Assembly (NCBI RefSeq): GCF_014596525.1
Contig: NZ_MSJP01000110.1
Coordinates: 115,804 to 179,803, forward strand
Length of the DNA: 64,000 bases
Source of the DNA: Streptomyces sp. CBMA291
Lineage (GTDB): Bacteria; Actinomycetota; Actinomycetes; Streptomycetales; Streptomycetaceae
Direction of reading: 5' to 3'
Shown piece after piece: positions 43,122 through 51,843 of this stretch. A model generated the notes under the pieces. The model ran no database searches, had not been told where the DNA came from, and saw only the letters and a program-made list of their open reading frames with translations. The position numbers were made by a program, and so were the translations under genes. How positions within the stretch are numbered: position 1 is the first letter of the stretch; each line of letters opens with the position of its first letter.

Positions 43122-44448
43122 GGAGGTCCGCGGACCGGACACGACAGCGCTCGACGAGGTGGTCGCCTTCACCTCCGAGCTGATCCGCATCGACACCACC
43201 AACCGGGGCGGCGGCGACTGCCGGGAGCGGCCCGCCGCCGAGTACGTCGCCGAGCGGCTCGCCGCCGCCGGAATCGAACCCACCCTCCTGGAGCGGACCC
43301 CCGGCCGTGCCAACGTGGTGGCGCGCATCCCCGGCACCGACCCCTCGGCCGACGCGCTCCTCGTCCACGGACACCTCGACGTGGTCCCCGCCGACCCCGC
43401 CGAGTGGACCGTCCACCCCTTCTCCGGCGAGGTCCGCGACGGGGTCGTCTGGGGACGCGGCGCCGTCGACATGAAGAACATGGACGCGATGGTCCTCGCC
43501 GTCGTCCGGGGCTGGGCCCGGCAGGGCGTCCGGCCGCGCCGGGACATCGTCCTCGCCTACACCGCCGACGAGGAGGCCAGCGCCGAGGACGGCTCGGGCT
43601 TCCTCGCCGACCGCCACGCCGACCTCTTCGAGGGCTGTACGGAGGGCATCAGCGAGTCCGGGGCGTTCAGCTTCCACCCGGAGCCCGGCACCACCCTGTA
43701 CCCGATCGGGGCGGGGGAGCGGGGCACCGCCTGGCTCAAGCTGACCGCCCACGGCAGAGCGGGACACGGCTCCAAGGTGAACACGGCCAACGCCGTCACC
43801 CGCCTCGCCGAGGCCATCGCCCGGATCGGCGCGCACACCTGGCCGGTCCGCCTCACCGCCACCGTCCGCGCCGCCCTCACCGAACTCGCCTCGGTGTACG
43901 GCATCGACACCGACCCCCGGGCGCCCGACTTCGACGTGGACCTGTTCCTCGACAAGCTCGGTCCCGCAGCCGCCCTCGTCGAGCCGACCGTCCGCAACAG
44001 CACCAACCCGACGATGCTCGACGCGGGCTACAAGGTGAACGTCATCCCGGGCCAGGCCGTCGCCTACGTCGACGGACGGACGCTGCCCGGCACCGACGAG
44101 GAGTTCGCCGCGACCATGGACCTGCTCACCGGGCCGCATGTGGAGTGGGAGTTCCACCACCGGGAGGCGGCCCTCGAAGCCCCCGTCGACTCGCCGACCT
44201 TCGCCAGGCTGCGCGCCGCCGTCGAGCGCTTCGACCCCGACGGACGCGTGCTGCCCTTCACGATGTCCGGCGGCACCGACGCCAAGCAGTTCTCCCGGCT
44301 CGGCATCACCGGCTACGGCTTCTCGCCGCTCCGGCTGCCCCCGGGGCTCGACTACGGAGCCCTGTTCCACGGCGTCGACGAACGGGTCCCCGTGGACGCC
44401 CTGCACTTCGGCGTCCGCGTCCTCGACCACTACCTGAGATCGGCTTAG
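43114..44448 (+). CDS. M20/M25/M40 family metallopeptidase
   Basis: A 444-aa dizinc peptidase or deacylase. Metal and catalytic motifs: LLVHGHLDVVPAD (His and catalytic Asp), GRGAVDMKNM (bridging Asp), YTADEEASAEDG (general-base Glu and ligand), and a late His in FHGVDERVP. The dimerisation domain sits between (LTAHGRAGHGSKVN). Similar enzymes cleave dipeptides, acetylated amino acids or succinyl-diaminopimelate. ATG 43114 has GGAGGAG just upstream and overlaps the D-aminopeptidase stop, so it probably works on products or parallel substrates of that enzyme. An 18-bp hairpin terminator begins at its stop codon. Confidence 0.93.
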   Translation: MAEEVRGPDTTALDEVVAFTSELIRIDTTNRGGGDCRERPAAEYVAERLAAAGIEPTLLERTPGRANVVARIPGTDPSADALLVHGHLDVVPADPAEWTVHPFSGEVRDGVVWGRGAVDMKNMDAMVLAVVRGWARQGVRPRRDIVLAYTADEEASAEDGSGFLADRHADLFEGCTEGISESGAFSFHPEPGTTLYPIGAGERGTAWLKLTAHGRAGHGSKVNTANAVTRLAEAIARIGAHTWPVRLTATVRAALTELASVYGIDTDPRAPDFDVDLFLDKLGPAAALVEPTVRNSTNPTMLDAGYKVNVIPGQAVAYVDGRTLPGTDEEFAATMDLLTGPHVEWEFHHREAALEAPVDSPTFARLRAAVERFDPDGRVLPFTMSGGTDAKQFSRLGITGYGFSPLRLPPGLDYGALFHGVDERVPVDALHFGVRVLDHYLRSA

Positions 44449-44508
44449 GCCGTCTCTTCCGGATCTCGCCGGGCGGCGCGGGCCAGTCAGGATCCGGAAG
44501 AGACGGCC
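44448..44508 (+). terminator. Long-stem terminator after the M20 gene
   Basis: Perfect 18-bp arms (44448-44465 and 44491-44508, GGCCGTCTCTTCCGGATC) with a 25-base loop; the first base belongs to the TAG stop. No U-tract. It ends the M55-M20 unit and separates it from the S9-S66 pair. Confidence 0.88.
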
Positions 44509-44689
44509 CAGGACCCTCACCCGACTTCCCGGGACCACGGCGGCCGCACCCCGGCCCGCACGGCTCCGGGGCGGGACCGTGCCGGCCAGACCCTGGCCGG
44601 CACGGAGAACCACCGGGCGAACCACCCGGAAACCGGCCCGGGAACCCACCGGGCGAACCCACGAGAGAACCGACAAGGGGGAGGACCGC

Positions 44690-46699
44690 ATGGCCACGAC
44701 CAGGGTCACGGCCGCCTACGGCAGCTGGCCGTCACCGGTCGACGCGGCACTCGCGGCGGCGCACGACGGACGGCCCGATCACCTCGGCGCCGTCGGCGAC
44801 GAGCTGTGGTGGACCGCACCGCGCCCCGCAGAGGGCGGCCGCCGCGCCCTCGTGCGACGGCGCGCCGACGGCACGGAGGAGAGCGCACTGCCCGCCCCGT
44901 GGAACGTACGCAGCCGCGTGATCGAGTACGGCGGGCAGCCCTGGGCGGCGGCGGAGCGGCCCGACGGGGGACCGCTCGTCGTCTTCTGCCACTTCCCCGA
45001 CCAGCGGCTGTACGTCCACGAGCCCGACGCCGCACCCGGCACCGGGCCCCGGCCCCTGACCCCCGTCTCGGCGACCGGCGGCGGACTGCGCTGGGCCGAC
45101 CCGGTGGTCCACCTCGACCGGGGCGAGGTGTGGTGCGTCCTGGAGGAGTTCACCGGCCCGGCGCCGACCGATGTGCGCCGGGTCCTCGCCGCCGTCCCGC
45201 TCGACGGCTCGGCCGCCGAGGACCGCACCGCCGTACGGGAGCTGTCCGACGGACGGCACCGCTTCGTCACCGGGCCCCGGCTCTCCCCGGACGGCCGCCG
45301 GGCCGCGTGGATCGCCTGGGACCACCCCCGGATGCCCTGGGACGGCACCGAGGTCCTCCTCTCCGAGGTCGGCCCCGACGGCACCTTCCGGGACGCCAGG
45401 ACCGTCGCGGGCGGGCCCGCCGAGTCGATCCCGCAGGTCGACTGGGACGCGGCCGGACGACTGCTGTTCGTCAGCGACCGCACCGGCTGGTGGAACCTCT
45501 ACCGGGCCGCCGTCGAAGCGGACGGCGGCCTCGGCGCACCGGCCGCGCTCTGCCCCAGGAGCGAGGAGTTCGGCGGCCCGCTGTGGACGGTCGGCTCCCG
45601 CTGGTTCACCCCCCTGGAGAGCGGCCTGATCGCCGTCGTCCACGGCGGGGGCACCACCGCGCTCGGCATCCTCGACCCCGGGCGCGGCACCCTCGCCGAC
45701 GCCGCCGGACCCTGGACCGCCTGGTCGCCGACGCTCGCCGCGCACGGCACCCGGGTGGCCGGGATCGCCGCCGGACCGCGCGGCTCCGCCGAACTCGTCG
45801 AGCTGGACACCCGTACCGGCCGCGCCCGGGTGATCGGCGCCGGGCACACCGACGCCGTCGACCCCGCCCTGTACGCCGAGCCCCGGCTCCGTACCTTCAC
45901 CGGCCCCGGCGGGCGGGAGATCCACGCCAAGATCCACCCGCCCCACCACCCCGGGTTCACCGCACCCGAGGGGGAGCTGCCGCCCTATGTGATCTGGGCG
46001 CACGGCGGCCCCACCGGCCGCTCCCCGCTCGCCCTCGACCTGGAGATCACCTACTTCACCTCCCGGGGCATCGGCGTCGCCGACGTCGACTACGGCGGCT
46101 CCACCGGCTACGGCCGGGAGTACCGGGAGCGGCTCCGTGAGCAGTGGGGCGTCGTCGACGTCGAGGACTGCGCGGCCGTCGCCGCCGCCCTCGCCGCCGA
46201 GGGCACCGCCGATCCGGCCCGGCTCGCCGTGCGCGGCGGCAGCGCGGGCGGCTGGACGACCGCCGCCTCGCTCGTCGCCACCGATGTCTACGCCTGCGGC
46301 ACGATCATCTACCCCGTCCTCGACCTGCGGGGCTGGGCGACCGACGAGACCCACGACTTCGAGTCCCGGTATCTCGACGGCCTCATCGGACCGATCGACG
46401 AGGTGCCCGCGCGCTACAAGGAGCGCTCCCCGATCGAGCACATCGACCGGATCACCGCGCCGTTCCTCCTGCTCCAGGGCCTCGACGACGTCATCTGCCC
46501 GCCCGCGCAGGCCGAGCGCTTCCTGGCCCGGATGGCGGGCCGGGGCATCCCGCACGCCTATGTCGCCTTCGAGGGGGAGGGCCACGGCTTCCGCCGGGCG
46601 GACACGATGGTCCGCGCCCTGGAGGCCGAACTCTCCCTCTACACCCGCGTCTTCGGCCTCGCGAGAACGGACGTGCCGGAGCTGGAGTACCGGACGTGA
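44690..46699 (+). CDS. S9 family prolyl-oligopeptidase-type peptidase
   Basis: A 669-aa serine peptidase. The first about 390 residues form a beta-propeller (WD40-like blades such as GPRLSPDGRRAAWIAWDHP and RLLFVSDRTGWWNLY). The catalytic alpha/beta hydrolase domain has YVIWAHGGPTG, the nucleophile in RGGSAGGWTT (near residue 518), Asp in QGLDDVICPP and His in EGEGHGFRR. The class acts on short peptides, as an acylaminoacyl- or dipeptidyl-peptidase, usually in the cytosol; no signal peptide is present. ATG 44690 has GGGGGAGG upstream. The stop overlaps the S66 start (GTGA). Confidence 0.93.
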   Translation: MATTRVTAAYGSWPSPVDAALAAAHDGRPDHLGAVGDELWWTAPRPAEGGRRALVRRRADGTEESALPAPWNVRSRVIEYGGQPWAAAERPDGGPLVVFCHFPDQRLYVHEPDAAPGTGPRPLTPVSATGGGLRWADPVVHLDRGEVWCVLEEFTGPAPTDVRRVLAAVPLDGSAAEDRTAVRELSDGRHRFVTGPRLSPDGRRAAWIAWDHPRMPWDGTEVLLSEVGPDGTFRDARTVAGGPAESIPQVDWDAAGRLLFVSDRTGWWNLYRAAVEADGGLGAPAALCPRSEEFGGPLWTVGSRWFTPLESGLIAVVHGGGTTALGILDPGRGTLADAAGPWTAWSPTLAAHGTRVAGIAAGPRGSAELVELDTRTGRARVIGAGHTDAVDPALYAEPRLRTFTGPGGREIHAKIHPPHHPGFTAPEGELPPYVIWAHGGPTGRSPLALDLEITYFTSRGIGVADVDYGGSTGYGREYRERLREQWGVVDVEDCAAVAAALAAEGTADPARLAVRGGSAGGWTTAASLVATDVYACGTIIYPVLDLRGWATDETHDFESRYLDGLIGPIDEVPARYKERSPIEHIDRITAPFLLLQGLDDVICPPAQAERFLARMAGRGIPHAYVAFEGEGHGFRRADTMVRALEAELSLYTRVFGLARTDVPELEYRT

Positions 46700-47679
46700 C
46701 GGGGCCGGTACCAGGGATGGGGCCGGGGTCGGGGCCGGGGCCTGGCCTGCCCGGCGGCGGGCTCGTCCGGCCGCCGAGGCTGCGGCCCGGGGCGCGGGTC
46801 GCGATCGTCGCCCCGAGCGGACCGGTCCCCGAGGAGCGGTTGAAGGCGGGCCTCGACATCCTGCGGGGCTGGGACCTGGACGCGGTACCCGCCCCGCACG
46901 TCCTGGACGTCCACCCCGACCTCGGCTATCTGGCGGGCACCGACCGGGACCGGGCCCGCGATCTGACGGAGGCCTGGTGCGATCCCTCGGTGGACGCCGT
47001 GATCTGCGCGCGCGGCGGATACGGGGTCCAGCGCATGGCGGACCTCGTCGACTGGCGGGCGGTGCGGGCGGCGGGACCCAAGGTGTTCGTCGGCTACAGC
47101 GACGTGACCGCCCTGCACGAGGCCTTCGCGGTCCGCGCCGGACTGGTCACCCTGCACGGCCCGATGATCGCCGCCGGGACCTTCCTCTCGGATCCGGGCA
47201 CCCGGGAATCGCTGCGGGCCACCCTGTTCGCGCCCGAGACGGTACGGACGCTCGGTCTGGACACCGCGCGGGCCCTGGCACCGGGCCGGGCCCGGGGGGT
47301 GACCCTCGGCGGCTGCGTCAGCATCCTCGCCGCCGACCTCGGCACCCCATGGGCCCGGCCCTCGGCGCGTGGCGGACTGCTGCTCCTGGAGGACGTGGGG
47401 GAGGAGCCCTACCGCCTGGACCGGATCCTCACCCAACTGCTGCGCTCGGGGTGGCTCGACGGGGTCGCGGGCATCGGCCTCGGTTCCTGGGCCGAGTGCG
47501 GCCCCTACGAGGAGGTGCGGGCGGTGCTCGCCGACCGGCTCGGGGGGCTCGGGGTGCCGGTCGTGGAGGAGATGGGCTTCGGGCACGGCGAGACGGCGCT
47601 GACCATGCCGCTCGGGGTGCCCGGAGTGCTCGACGCGGAGGAGGGGACGCTCACCCTCGACGTACCGGCGCTGATCTGA
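46696..47679 (+). CDS. S66 family LD-carboxypeptidase (muramoyltetrapeptide carboxypeptidase-like)
   Basis: A 327-aa cytosolic peptidase of the LdcA/MccF family. Ser in VGYSDVTALH is the nucleophile, with Glu in LLEDVGEEPYRLDR and His in MGFGHGET forming the Ser-His-Glu triad; ICARGGYGVQRM is the usual oxyanion segment. LdcA removes the terminal D-Ala from murein tetrapeptide; MccF relatives cleave acyl-adenylate antibiotics. GTG 46696 overlaps the S9 stop by 4 bases. In the company of the M55, M20 and S9 genes a peptide or murein-peptide recycling role is most likely. Confidence 0.92.
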   Translation: MTGPVPGMGPGSGPGPGLPGGGLVRPPRLRPGARVAIVAPSGPVPEERLKAGLDILRGWDLDAVPAPHVLDVHPDLGYLAGTDRDRARDLTEAWCDPSVDAVICARGGYGVQRMADLVDWRAVRAAGPKVFVGYSDVTALHEAFAVRAGLVTLHGPMIAAGTFLSDPGTRESLRATLFAPETVRTLGLDTARALAPGRARGVTLGGCVSILAADLGTPWARPSARGGLLLLEDVGEEPYRLDRILTQLLRSGWLDGVAGIGLGSWAECGPYEEVRAVLADRLGGLGVPVVEEMGFGHGETALTMPLGVPGVLDAEEGTLTLDVPALI

Positions 47680-47845
47680 GCCCTTGGGCGCTGGTGACGG
47701 GCTGTGCCGCAGAGGGTGTGAGATGTCTGACAAGTCACTCTTTCGGCCCTGCTTATCCTCACGGTGAGGTGTCGTTCGGCTCATTCTGGTCCCACGATGT
47801 CGGCCGAGGCGAGGCCGGCGGTAGGGACAGAGGAGAGGGCCGGGA

Positions 47846-48097
47846 ATGAGTCGCAAGGAGAGATCGGGGACATCGGGCGGGGGCAGGTCCGGATGGGCCG
47901 AGTACTTCACTCCGGGCCGGATCGTGGTGATCGCGGTCGCGGTCCTCACCCTCGTCTTCATCTTCGAGAACACCCGTGAGGTCAGGATCCGGCTCCTCAT
48001 CCCCGAGGTGACGATGCCGATCTACATGGCGCTGCTCGCGACGGCGCTGCTCGGCGCGGCCTGTGGCTACTACTTCGGGGCGCGGAGGCGGAAGTGA
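47846..48097 (+). CDS. LapA/DUF1049 family membrane protein
   Basis: An 83-aa inner-membrane protein with two transmembrane helices (about 27-42 and 58-77) and the DUF1049 signature FENTREVRIRLLIPEV between them. LapA-type proteins in enterobacteria take part in lipopolysaccharide assembly; actinobacteria have the domain without lipopolysaccharide, so the role is unknown. AGGAGAGG lies upstream of ATG 47846. The stop overlaps the next start (GTGA). Confidence 0.88.
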   Translation: MSRKERSGTSGGGRSGWAEYFTPGRIVVIAVAVLTLVFIFENTREVRIRLLIPEVTMPIYMALLATALLGAACGYYFGARRRK

Positions 48098-48444
48098 GAC
48101 GCCGGGCGGTCGTGGGCGCGGGCGCGGTCCTCGCGCTCGCGGCCGTGGCCGTCAGCTCGGCGGAGGAATCCGCCGCGTCCGACGAGGAGGCGGGAGCCCG
48201 CCCGATGCCGGACTTCCTCGACCGGGGCCTGTGGCAGGTCTTCACCGGTCTCGGCCGCCGCACCCGGCTCGACGTGCACGACGTGGGCGGCCGGGACCGG
48301 CGGGTGCTCTGGCCGTTGAGTTGGCGGGTCTGCACGCAGTACCCGTCGGCGGGCACGGGCCTTGACCGGCGGACCACGGTGATGATCGGAGTCGTACGCA
48401 AGGGCGAGACCTGCCCGCCCCGCGTCCGGACGGCCCGCCGCTGA
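48094..48444 (+). CDS. Small exported protein with a PASTA-like C-terminus
   Basis: A 116-aa protein with an N-terminal signal or membrane segment (VVGAGAVLALAAVAVSSA) and a mature region in which WRVCTQYPSAGTGLDRRTTV and GVVRKGETCP match the pattern of a PASTA-type beta3-alpha unit with a Cys pair. PASTA domains bind muropeptides or cell-wall fragments. Its GTG start overlaps the DUF1049 stop by 4 bases, so the two are coupled and may form an envelope pair. Function not established. Confidence 0.72.
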   Translation: MRRRAVVGAGAVLALAAVAVSSAEESAASDEEAGARPMPDFLDRGLWQVFTGLGRRTRLDVHDVGGRDRRVLWPLSWRVCTQYPSAGTGLDRRTTVMIGVVRKGETCPPRVRTARR

Positions 48445-48492
48445 AACCGGCAGCCCCCGCACCGCCAGGCCGGCACCCCGAGCGCCCCGAAT

Positions 48493-48574
48493 GCCCCGAC
48501 GGGTCGCTGTGCCGACAGGCCGACACCCCGAGTACCCCGACGGGTCGCCGTGTCGACAGGCCGACACCTTGACG
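48493..48574 (+). repeat. About 42-bp direct duplication
   Basis: CCCCGACGGGTCGCTGTGCC near 48493 and its continuation recur near 48535 with a few substitutions, in the gap between the PASTA-like gene and the GNAT gene. Confidence 0.75.
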
Positions 48575-48625
48575 GGCCCCGAAAACCCCCGCCGTTCCCG
48601 CCGGCCCCGGGCCTACGCTTGCCCC

Positions 48626-49219
48626 ATGTCCGATGACCAAGGCCGGTTCCTCGTTGCCGGGCCCCGGGTGGGGCTGCGGCCCTTCGCCCCGGAGGACGCG
48701 GCGGAGTTCACCGCCCGCGCCCGGGAGAGCCGGGAGCTGCACCGGCCGTGGCTGTTCCCGCCGCGCACGGCGGAGGCGTACGTGCCGTACGCGACGATCC
48801 TCGTCGAGGATCCGGCGCGGGCGGGCTTCCTGGTGTGCGAGCGGGGCGCGGACGACGCCATCGCCGGGTTCCTCAACGTGAACAACATCGTCAGGGGCGC
48901 CTTCCGCAGCGGAGCCCTCGGGTACGGCGCCTTCGCGCACGCCGCAGGGCGCGGGCTGTTCACCGAGGCCCTGGGGCTGCTCCTGGGCTATGCCTTCGGC
49001 CCCATGGACCTGCACCGCCTTGAGGCGAACATCCAGCCGGGCAACGCGGCCTCCCGCGCCCTCGTCCGCCGCGCGGGCTTCCGCCTTGAGGGCTTCTCCC
49101 CGTCGATGCTGTTCATCGAGGGGGCCTGGCGCGACCACGAACGCTGGGCGATCACGGCCCCGGACCCGGCTCAGGACCCGGCTCCGTCGCTGGCTCCGGG
49201 CCCGGCTTCGGCCCCGTAA
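48626..49219 (+). CDS. GNAT acetyltransferase, RimJ/RimL-like
   Basis: A 197-aa acetyltransferase of the RimJ/RimL type, which acetylates N-termini of ribosomal proteins or small amines. Visible: VGLRPFAPEDAAEFTARARE, GYGAFAHAAGRGLFTEALGL (acetyl-CoA loop), LHRLEANIQPGNAASRALVR and RAGFRLEGFSPSMLFIEGAW, the family's C-terminal signature. The last 20 residues are Pro/Ala repeats. The end of the gene, including its TAA, is repeated 42 bases downstream. Confidence 0.88.
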   Translation: MSDDQGRFLVAGPRVGLRPFAPEDAAEFTARARESRELHRPWLFPPRTAEAYVPYATILVEDPARAGFLVCERGADDAIAGFLNVNNIVRGAFRSGALGYGAFAHAAGRGLFTEALGLLLGYAFGPMDLHRLEANIQPGNAASRALVRRAGFRLEGFSPSMLFIEGAWRDHERWAITAPDPAQDPAPSLAPGPASAP

Positions 49220-49268
49220 GGCGGCCCAGGACTCGGCTCCAGACCCGGCCCGGCCCCGTAAGGCGGCG
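49211..49268 (+). repeat. 42-bp-period duplication of a gene end
   Basis: GGCCCCGTAAGGCGGC, holding the GNAT stop codon TAA, occurs at 49211-49226 and 49253-49268 with similar flanks. Confidence 0.8.
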
Positions 49269-49283
49269 CCCGAAGTCTGCCCC

Positions 49284-49616
49284 TCAGCGCTTGTAGTTGA
49301 TCTTCATCGTGTCGAGGTCGGTCACCGTCGAGCGCAGCCCCTTGTACGAGTGCCCCAGCTCCGCGAGCGCCGTCTCCACCCGTTCCTCCGCGAGCGCGCC
49401 CGCCATCTCGTCGCCGTCCTCGGAGTCGGAGACGACGACCAGCCGGAACGAGAAGTGCTTCAGGGTCCGGTCGTAGGCGAGCGAGCCCTCCTCCGTGAAC
49501 TGCATCGCGGTCAGCCCGTGCTCGTCCACCTCGGCGAGCAGCCTGCCCCGGCTCTCCTCCGAAAGGCCGTCGAAGGTGCCGCGCACGATGACCCGGTAGG
49601 TGTGCTGCGTGCCCAT
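49284..49616 (-). CDS. DUF6204 family protein
   Basis: A 110-aa cytosolic protein beginning GTQHTYRVIVRGTFDGLSEE, with AMQFTEEGSLAYDRTLKHFS and RLVVVSDSEDGDE in the middle and KGLRSTVTDLDTMKIN at the end. This pattern fits the DUF6204 family, found mainly in streptomycetes. It looks like a ferredoxin-like alpha/beta fold; function unknown. ATG 49616 has GGGAG upstream. It stands alone on the minus strand between two plus-strand genes. Confidence 0.8.
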   Translation of the reverse strand: MGTQHTYRVIVRGTFDGLSEESRGRLLAEVDEHGLTAMQFTEEGSLAYDRTLKHFSFRLVVVSDSEDGDEMAGALAEERVETALAELGHSYKGLRSTVTDLDTMKINYKR

Positions 49617-49793
49617 TCCTCGTACTCCCTGTGCCCTGGTTCCCGGCCGCCGGGTGGCGGGCCGACCGTTCACAGTACGGCGGCCCCGCCCGTGCCGCCC
49701 GGAATTTCGAGATCGCCCCGCGTCCCCGCCTTTACCGAAGTCTGACGGGGAGAACCCCTGGTCGGGACGGGCCCTGGCGTGTTCCATGGGTCA

Positions 49794-51761
49794 ATGACGA
49801 CCGTACGACGTGCCGTACTGACGCTGCCCGGAGCCCCGTTGGGCCCGGACAACCCCCTTCCCGCACTGCGGGCACCCGCCGGAGCCGGGGCCCACGCGGT
49901 CGACGCGGGCACCCTCGCGCTGCTCCCGCGCGACATGGCCCGGGGCATAGGGAGGGCGCCCCTGCGCACCCTGCTGCCCACCCCCGTGCGCGACGGCTAC
50001 GGCCGCGACCGCGCCCCGCTGGACCTCGACACGATCGTGATCGAGAACGACCGCCTCCGGGTGACCGTCCTGCCCGGTCTCGGCGGCCGGGTGCACTCCC
50101 TCCACCACAAGCCCACGGGCCGCGAACTCCTCTACCGCAACCCGGTGCTCCAGCCCGCCGCCTTCGCGCTCAACGGGGCCTGGTTCTCCGGCGGCATCGA
50201 GTGGAACACGGGCGCCACCGGCCACACCACCCTCTCCTGTTCACCCCTCCACGCGGCGACCGTCCGGGCGCCCGACGGCGGGCCGATGCTCAGGCTCTGG
50301 GAGTGGGAACGCCTGCGCGACCTGCCGTTCCAAGTCGACCTCTGGCTCCCCGAGGGCTCCGACTTCCTCTATGCCGGGGTCCGCGTCCGCAACCCCCACG
50401 AGCACACCGCCCCCGTCTACTGGTGGTCGAACACCGCCGTACCCGAGGAATGCCGTGTCCTCGCCCCCGCCGACGCGGCCTGGCGGCACGGCTACGAGCG
50501 CGGGCTGCGTCGCGTCCCCGTGCCGGTCGCCGAGGACGGCGTCGACCGCTCGCGGCCACGGCACAGCCGCCACGCCGCCGACTGGTTCTACGACCTGCCG
50601 GACGGGCGGCGGCGCTGGATCGCCGCGCTCGACCCGGACGGCACCGGACTCGTCCAGACCTCCACCGACGTCCTGCGCGGCCGGAAGCTCTTCGTCTGGG
50701 GCACCGGGCCCGGCGGCCGACGCTGGCAGGAGTGGCTGACCGAACCCGGCACACCCGGCTACGCGGAGATCCAGGCCGGACTCGCCCGCACCCAGCTGGA
50801 ACACCTGGAACTGCCGGGCGGCGGGGAGTTCAGCTGGCTGGAGGCGTACGGACCGCTCGCGGCCGACCCCGCCACCGCGCTCGGCGACGACTGGGCTGCC
50901 GCCCGCACCGCCGTGGCGGAGCGGCTCGCCGAGGCACTGCCGAGAGCGACCGTCGACGCCGCGTACACGGCCTGGCGCGAAGCCTCGGCCGACGCCGAAC
51001 CGGAGGAGGTCCTCGCGTCCGGCTCGGGCTGGGGAGCGCTCGAAGTCCTGCGCGAGGCATACGAGTTGCCCGGTACGCCCTTCCCCGAGTCGACCCTGGG
51101 TGCGGAGCAGGCCCCCTGGCGCGAACTGCTCCGCACCGGCGTCCTGCCGCCCCCGGCCCCGGGCGCAGCCCCGTTCGTTCCGCTCGTGGCCCCGCCCTGG
51201 CGGGACATGCTGGAGACCGCCCCCGCCGATCCCTCCACCGAGTACCACCTGGGGATCGCCCAGTGGCACGCCGGTGACCGGGCCCAGGCGGTACGGAGCT
51301 GGGAACGGGGTCTGAAGGAGGCCGTGGCGCACTGGCCGCTGCTCCGCTGTCTGGCCGTCGCCGACGCGGAGGACGGGCACCCCGGGCGGGCCGCCGAGCG
51401 CTTCGCCGAGGCCTTCGGGGATCTGACGGCCGTACCCGTGGACGGGGCGGCGGGGGAGCGGCTCGCCGCAGCGCTCGGCAGGGAGGCGGTCGAGGCGCTG
51501 CTGACGGCGGGCCGGACCGACCGGGCCCGTGAGCTGTGGACCCGTATCCCGGAGCGGTCCCGGCGGGTCGGGTCCCTGAGGTTCCTCGAAGCGCGCCTCC
51601 TGCTCGCCGAGGGCAGGAAGGAGGAGGCGCGCGCCGTCTTCGACGCGGGATTCGAGGTCGCGGACCTGCGGGAGGGTGCGGAAATCCTCGGTGAGGTCTG
51701 GTCCCGGCTCACCGAGGAACCCCTGCCGTACGCCTACGAGTTCCGCATGCGGCCGAGCTGA
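49794..51761 (+). CDS. DUF5107 protein with C-terminal TPR repeats
   Basis: A 655-aa cytosolic protein. Residues about 60-330 are a DUF5107 domain, a galactose-mutarotase-like beta-sandwich: LDTIVIENDRLRVTVLPGLG, SGGIEWNTGATGHT and YWWSNTAVPEE. The C-terminal part (from about 470) has helical TPR-like pairs: EYHLGIAQWHAGDRAQAVRS, AVADAEDGHPGRAAERFAEA and FLEARLLLAEGRKEEARAVF. This arrangement is known in Firmicutes and actinobacterial DUF5107 proteins and suggests sugar or oligosaccharide binding; no catalytic role is proven. ATG 49794 has no Shine-Dalgarno; GTG 49779 is in frame. No sugar-metabolism genes are adjacent. Confidence 0.88.
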   Translation: MTTVRRAVLTLPGAPLGPDNPLPALRAPAGAGAHAVDAGTLALLPRDMARGIGRAPLRTLLPTPVRDGYGRDRAPLDLDTIVIENDRLRVTVLPGLGGRVHSLHHKPTGRELLYRNPVLQPAAFALNGAWFSGGIEWNTGATGHTTLSCSPLHAATVRAPDGGPMLRLWEWERLRDLPFQVDLWLPEGSDFLYAGVRVRNPHEHTAPVYWWSNTAVPEECRVLAPADAAWRHGYERGLRRVPVPVAEDGVDRSRPRHSRHAADWFYDLPDGRRRWIAALDPDGTGLVQTSTDVLRGRKLFVWGTGPGGRRWQEWLTEPGTPGYAEIQAGLARTQLEHLELPGGGEFSWLEAYGPLAADPATALGDDWAAARTAVAERLAEALPRATVDAAYTAWREASADAEPEEVLASGSGWGALEVLREAYELPGTPFPESTLGAEQAPWRELLRTGVLPPPAPGAAPFVPLVAPPWRDMLETAPADPSTEYHLGIAQWHAGDRAQAVRSWERGLKEAVAHWPLLRCLAVADAEDGHPGRAAERFAEAFGDLTAVPVDGAAGERLAAALGREAVEALLTAGRTDRARELWTRIPERSRRVGSLRFLEARLLLAEGRKEEARAVFDAGFEVADLREGAEILGEVWSRLTEEPLPYAYEFRMRPS

Positions 51762-51843
51762 GCCGAGCCGCCGCATCGCGACGGCCCGCCGGGTGGACGA
51801 CCCGCCGGGCGGGCGTGAGGCGAGCCGGTCGGCCTGGGACGGC

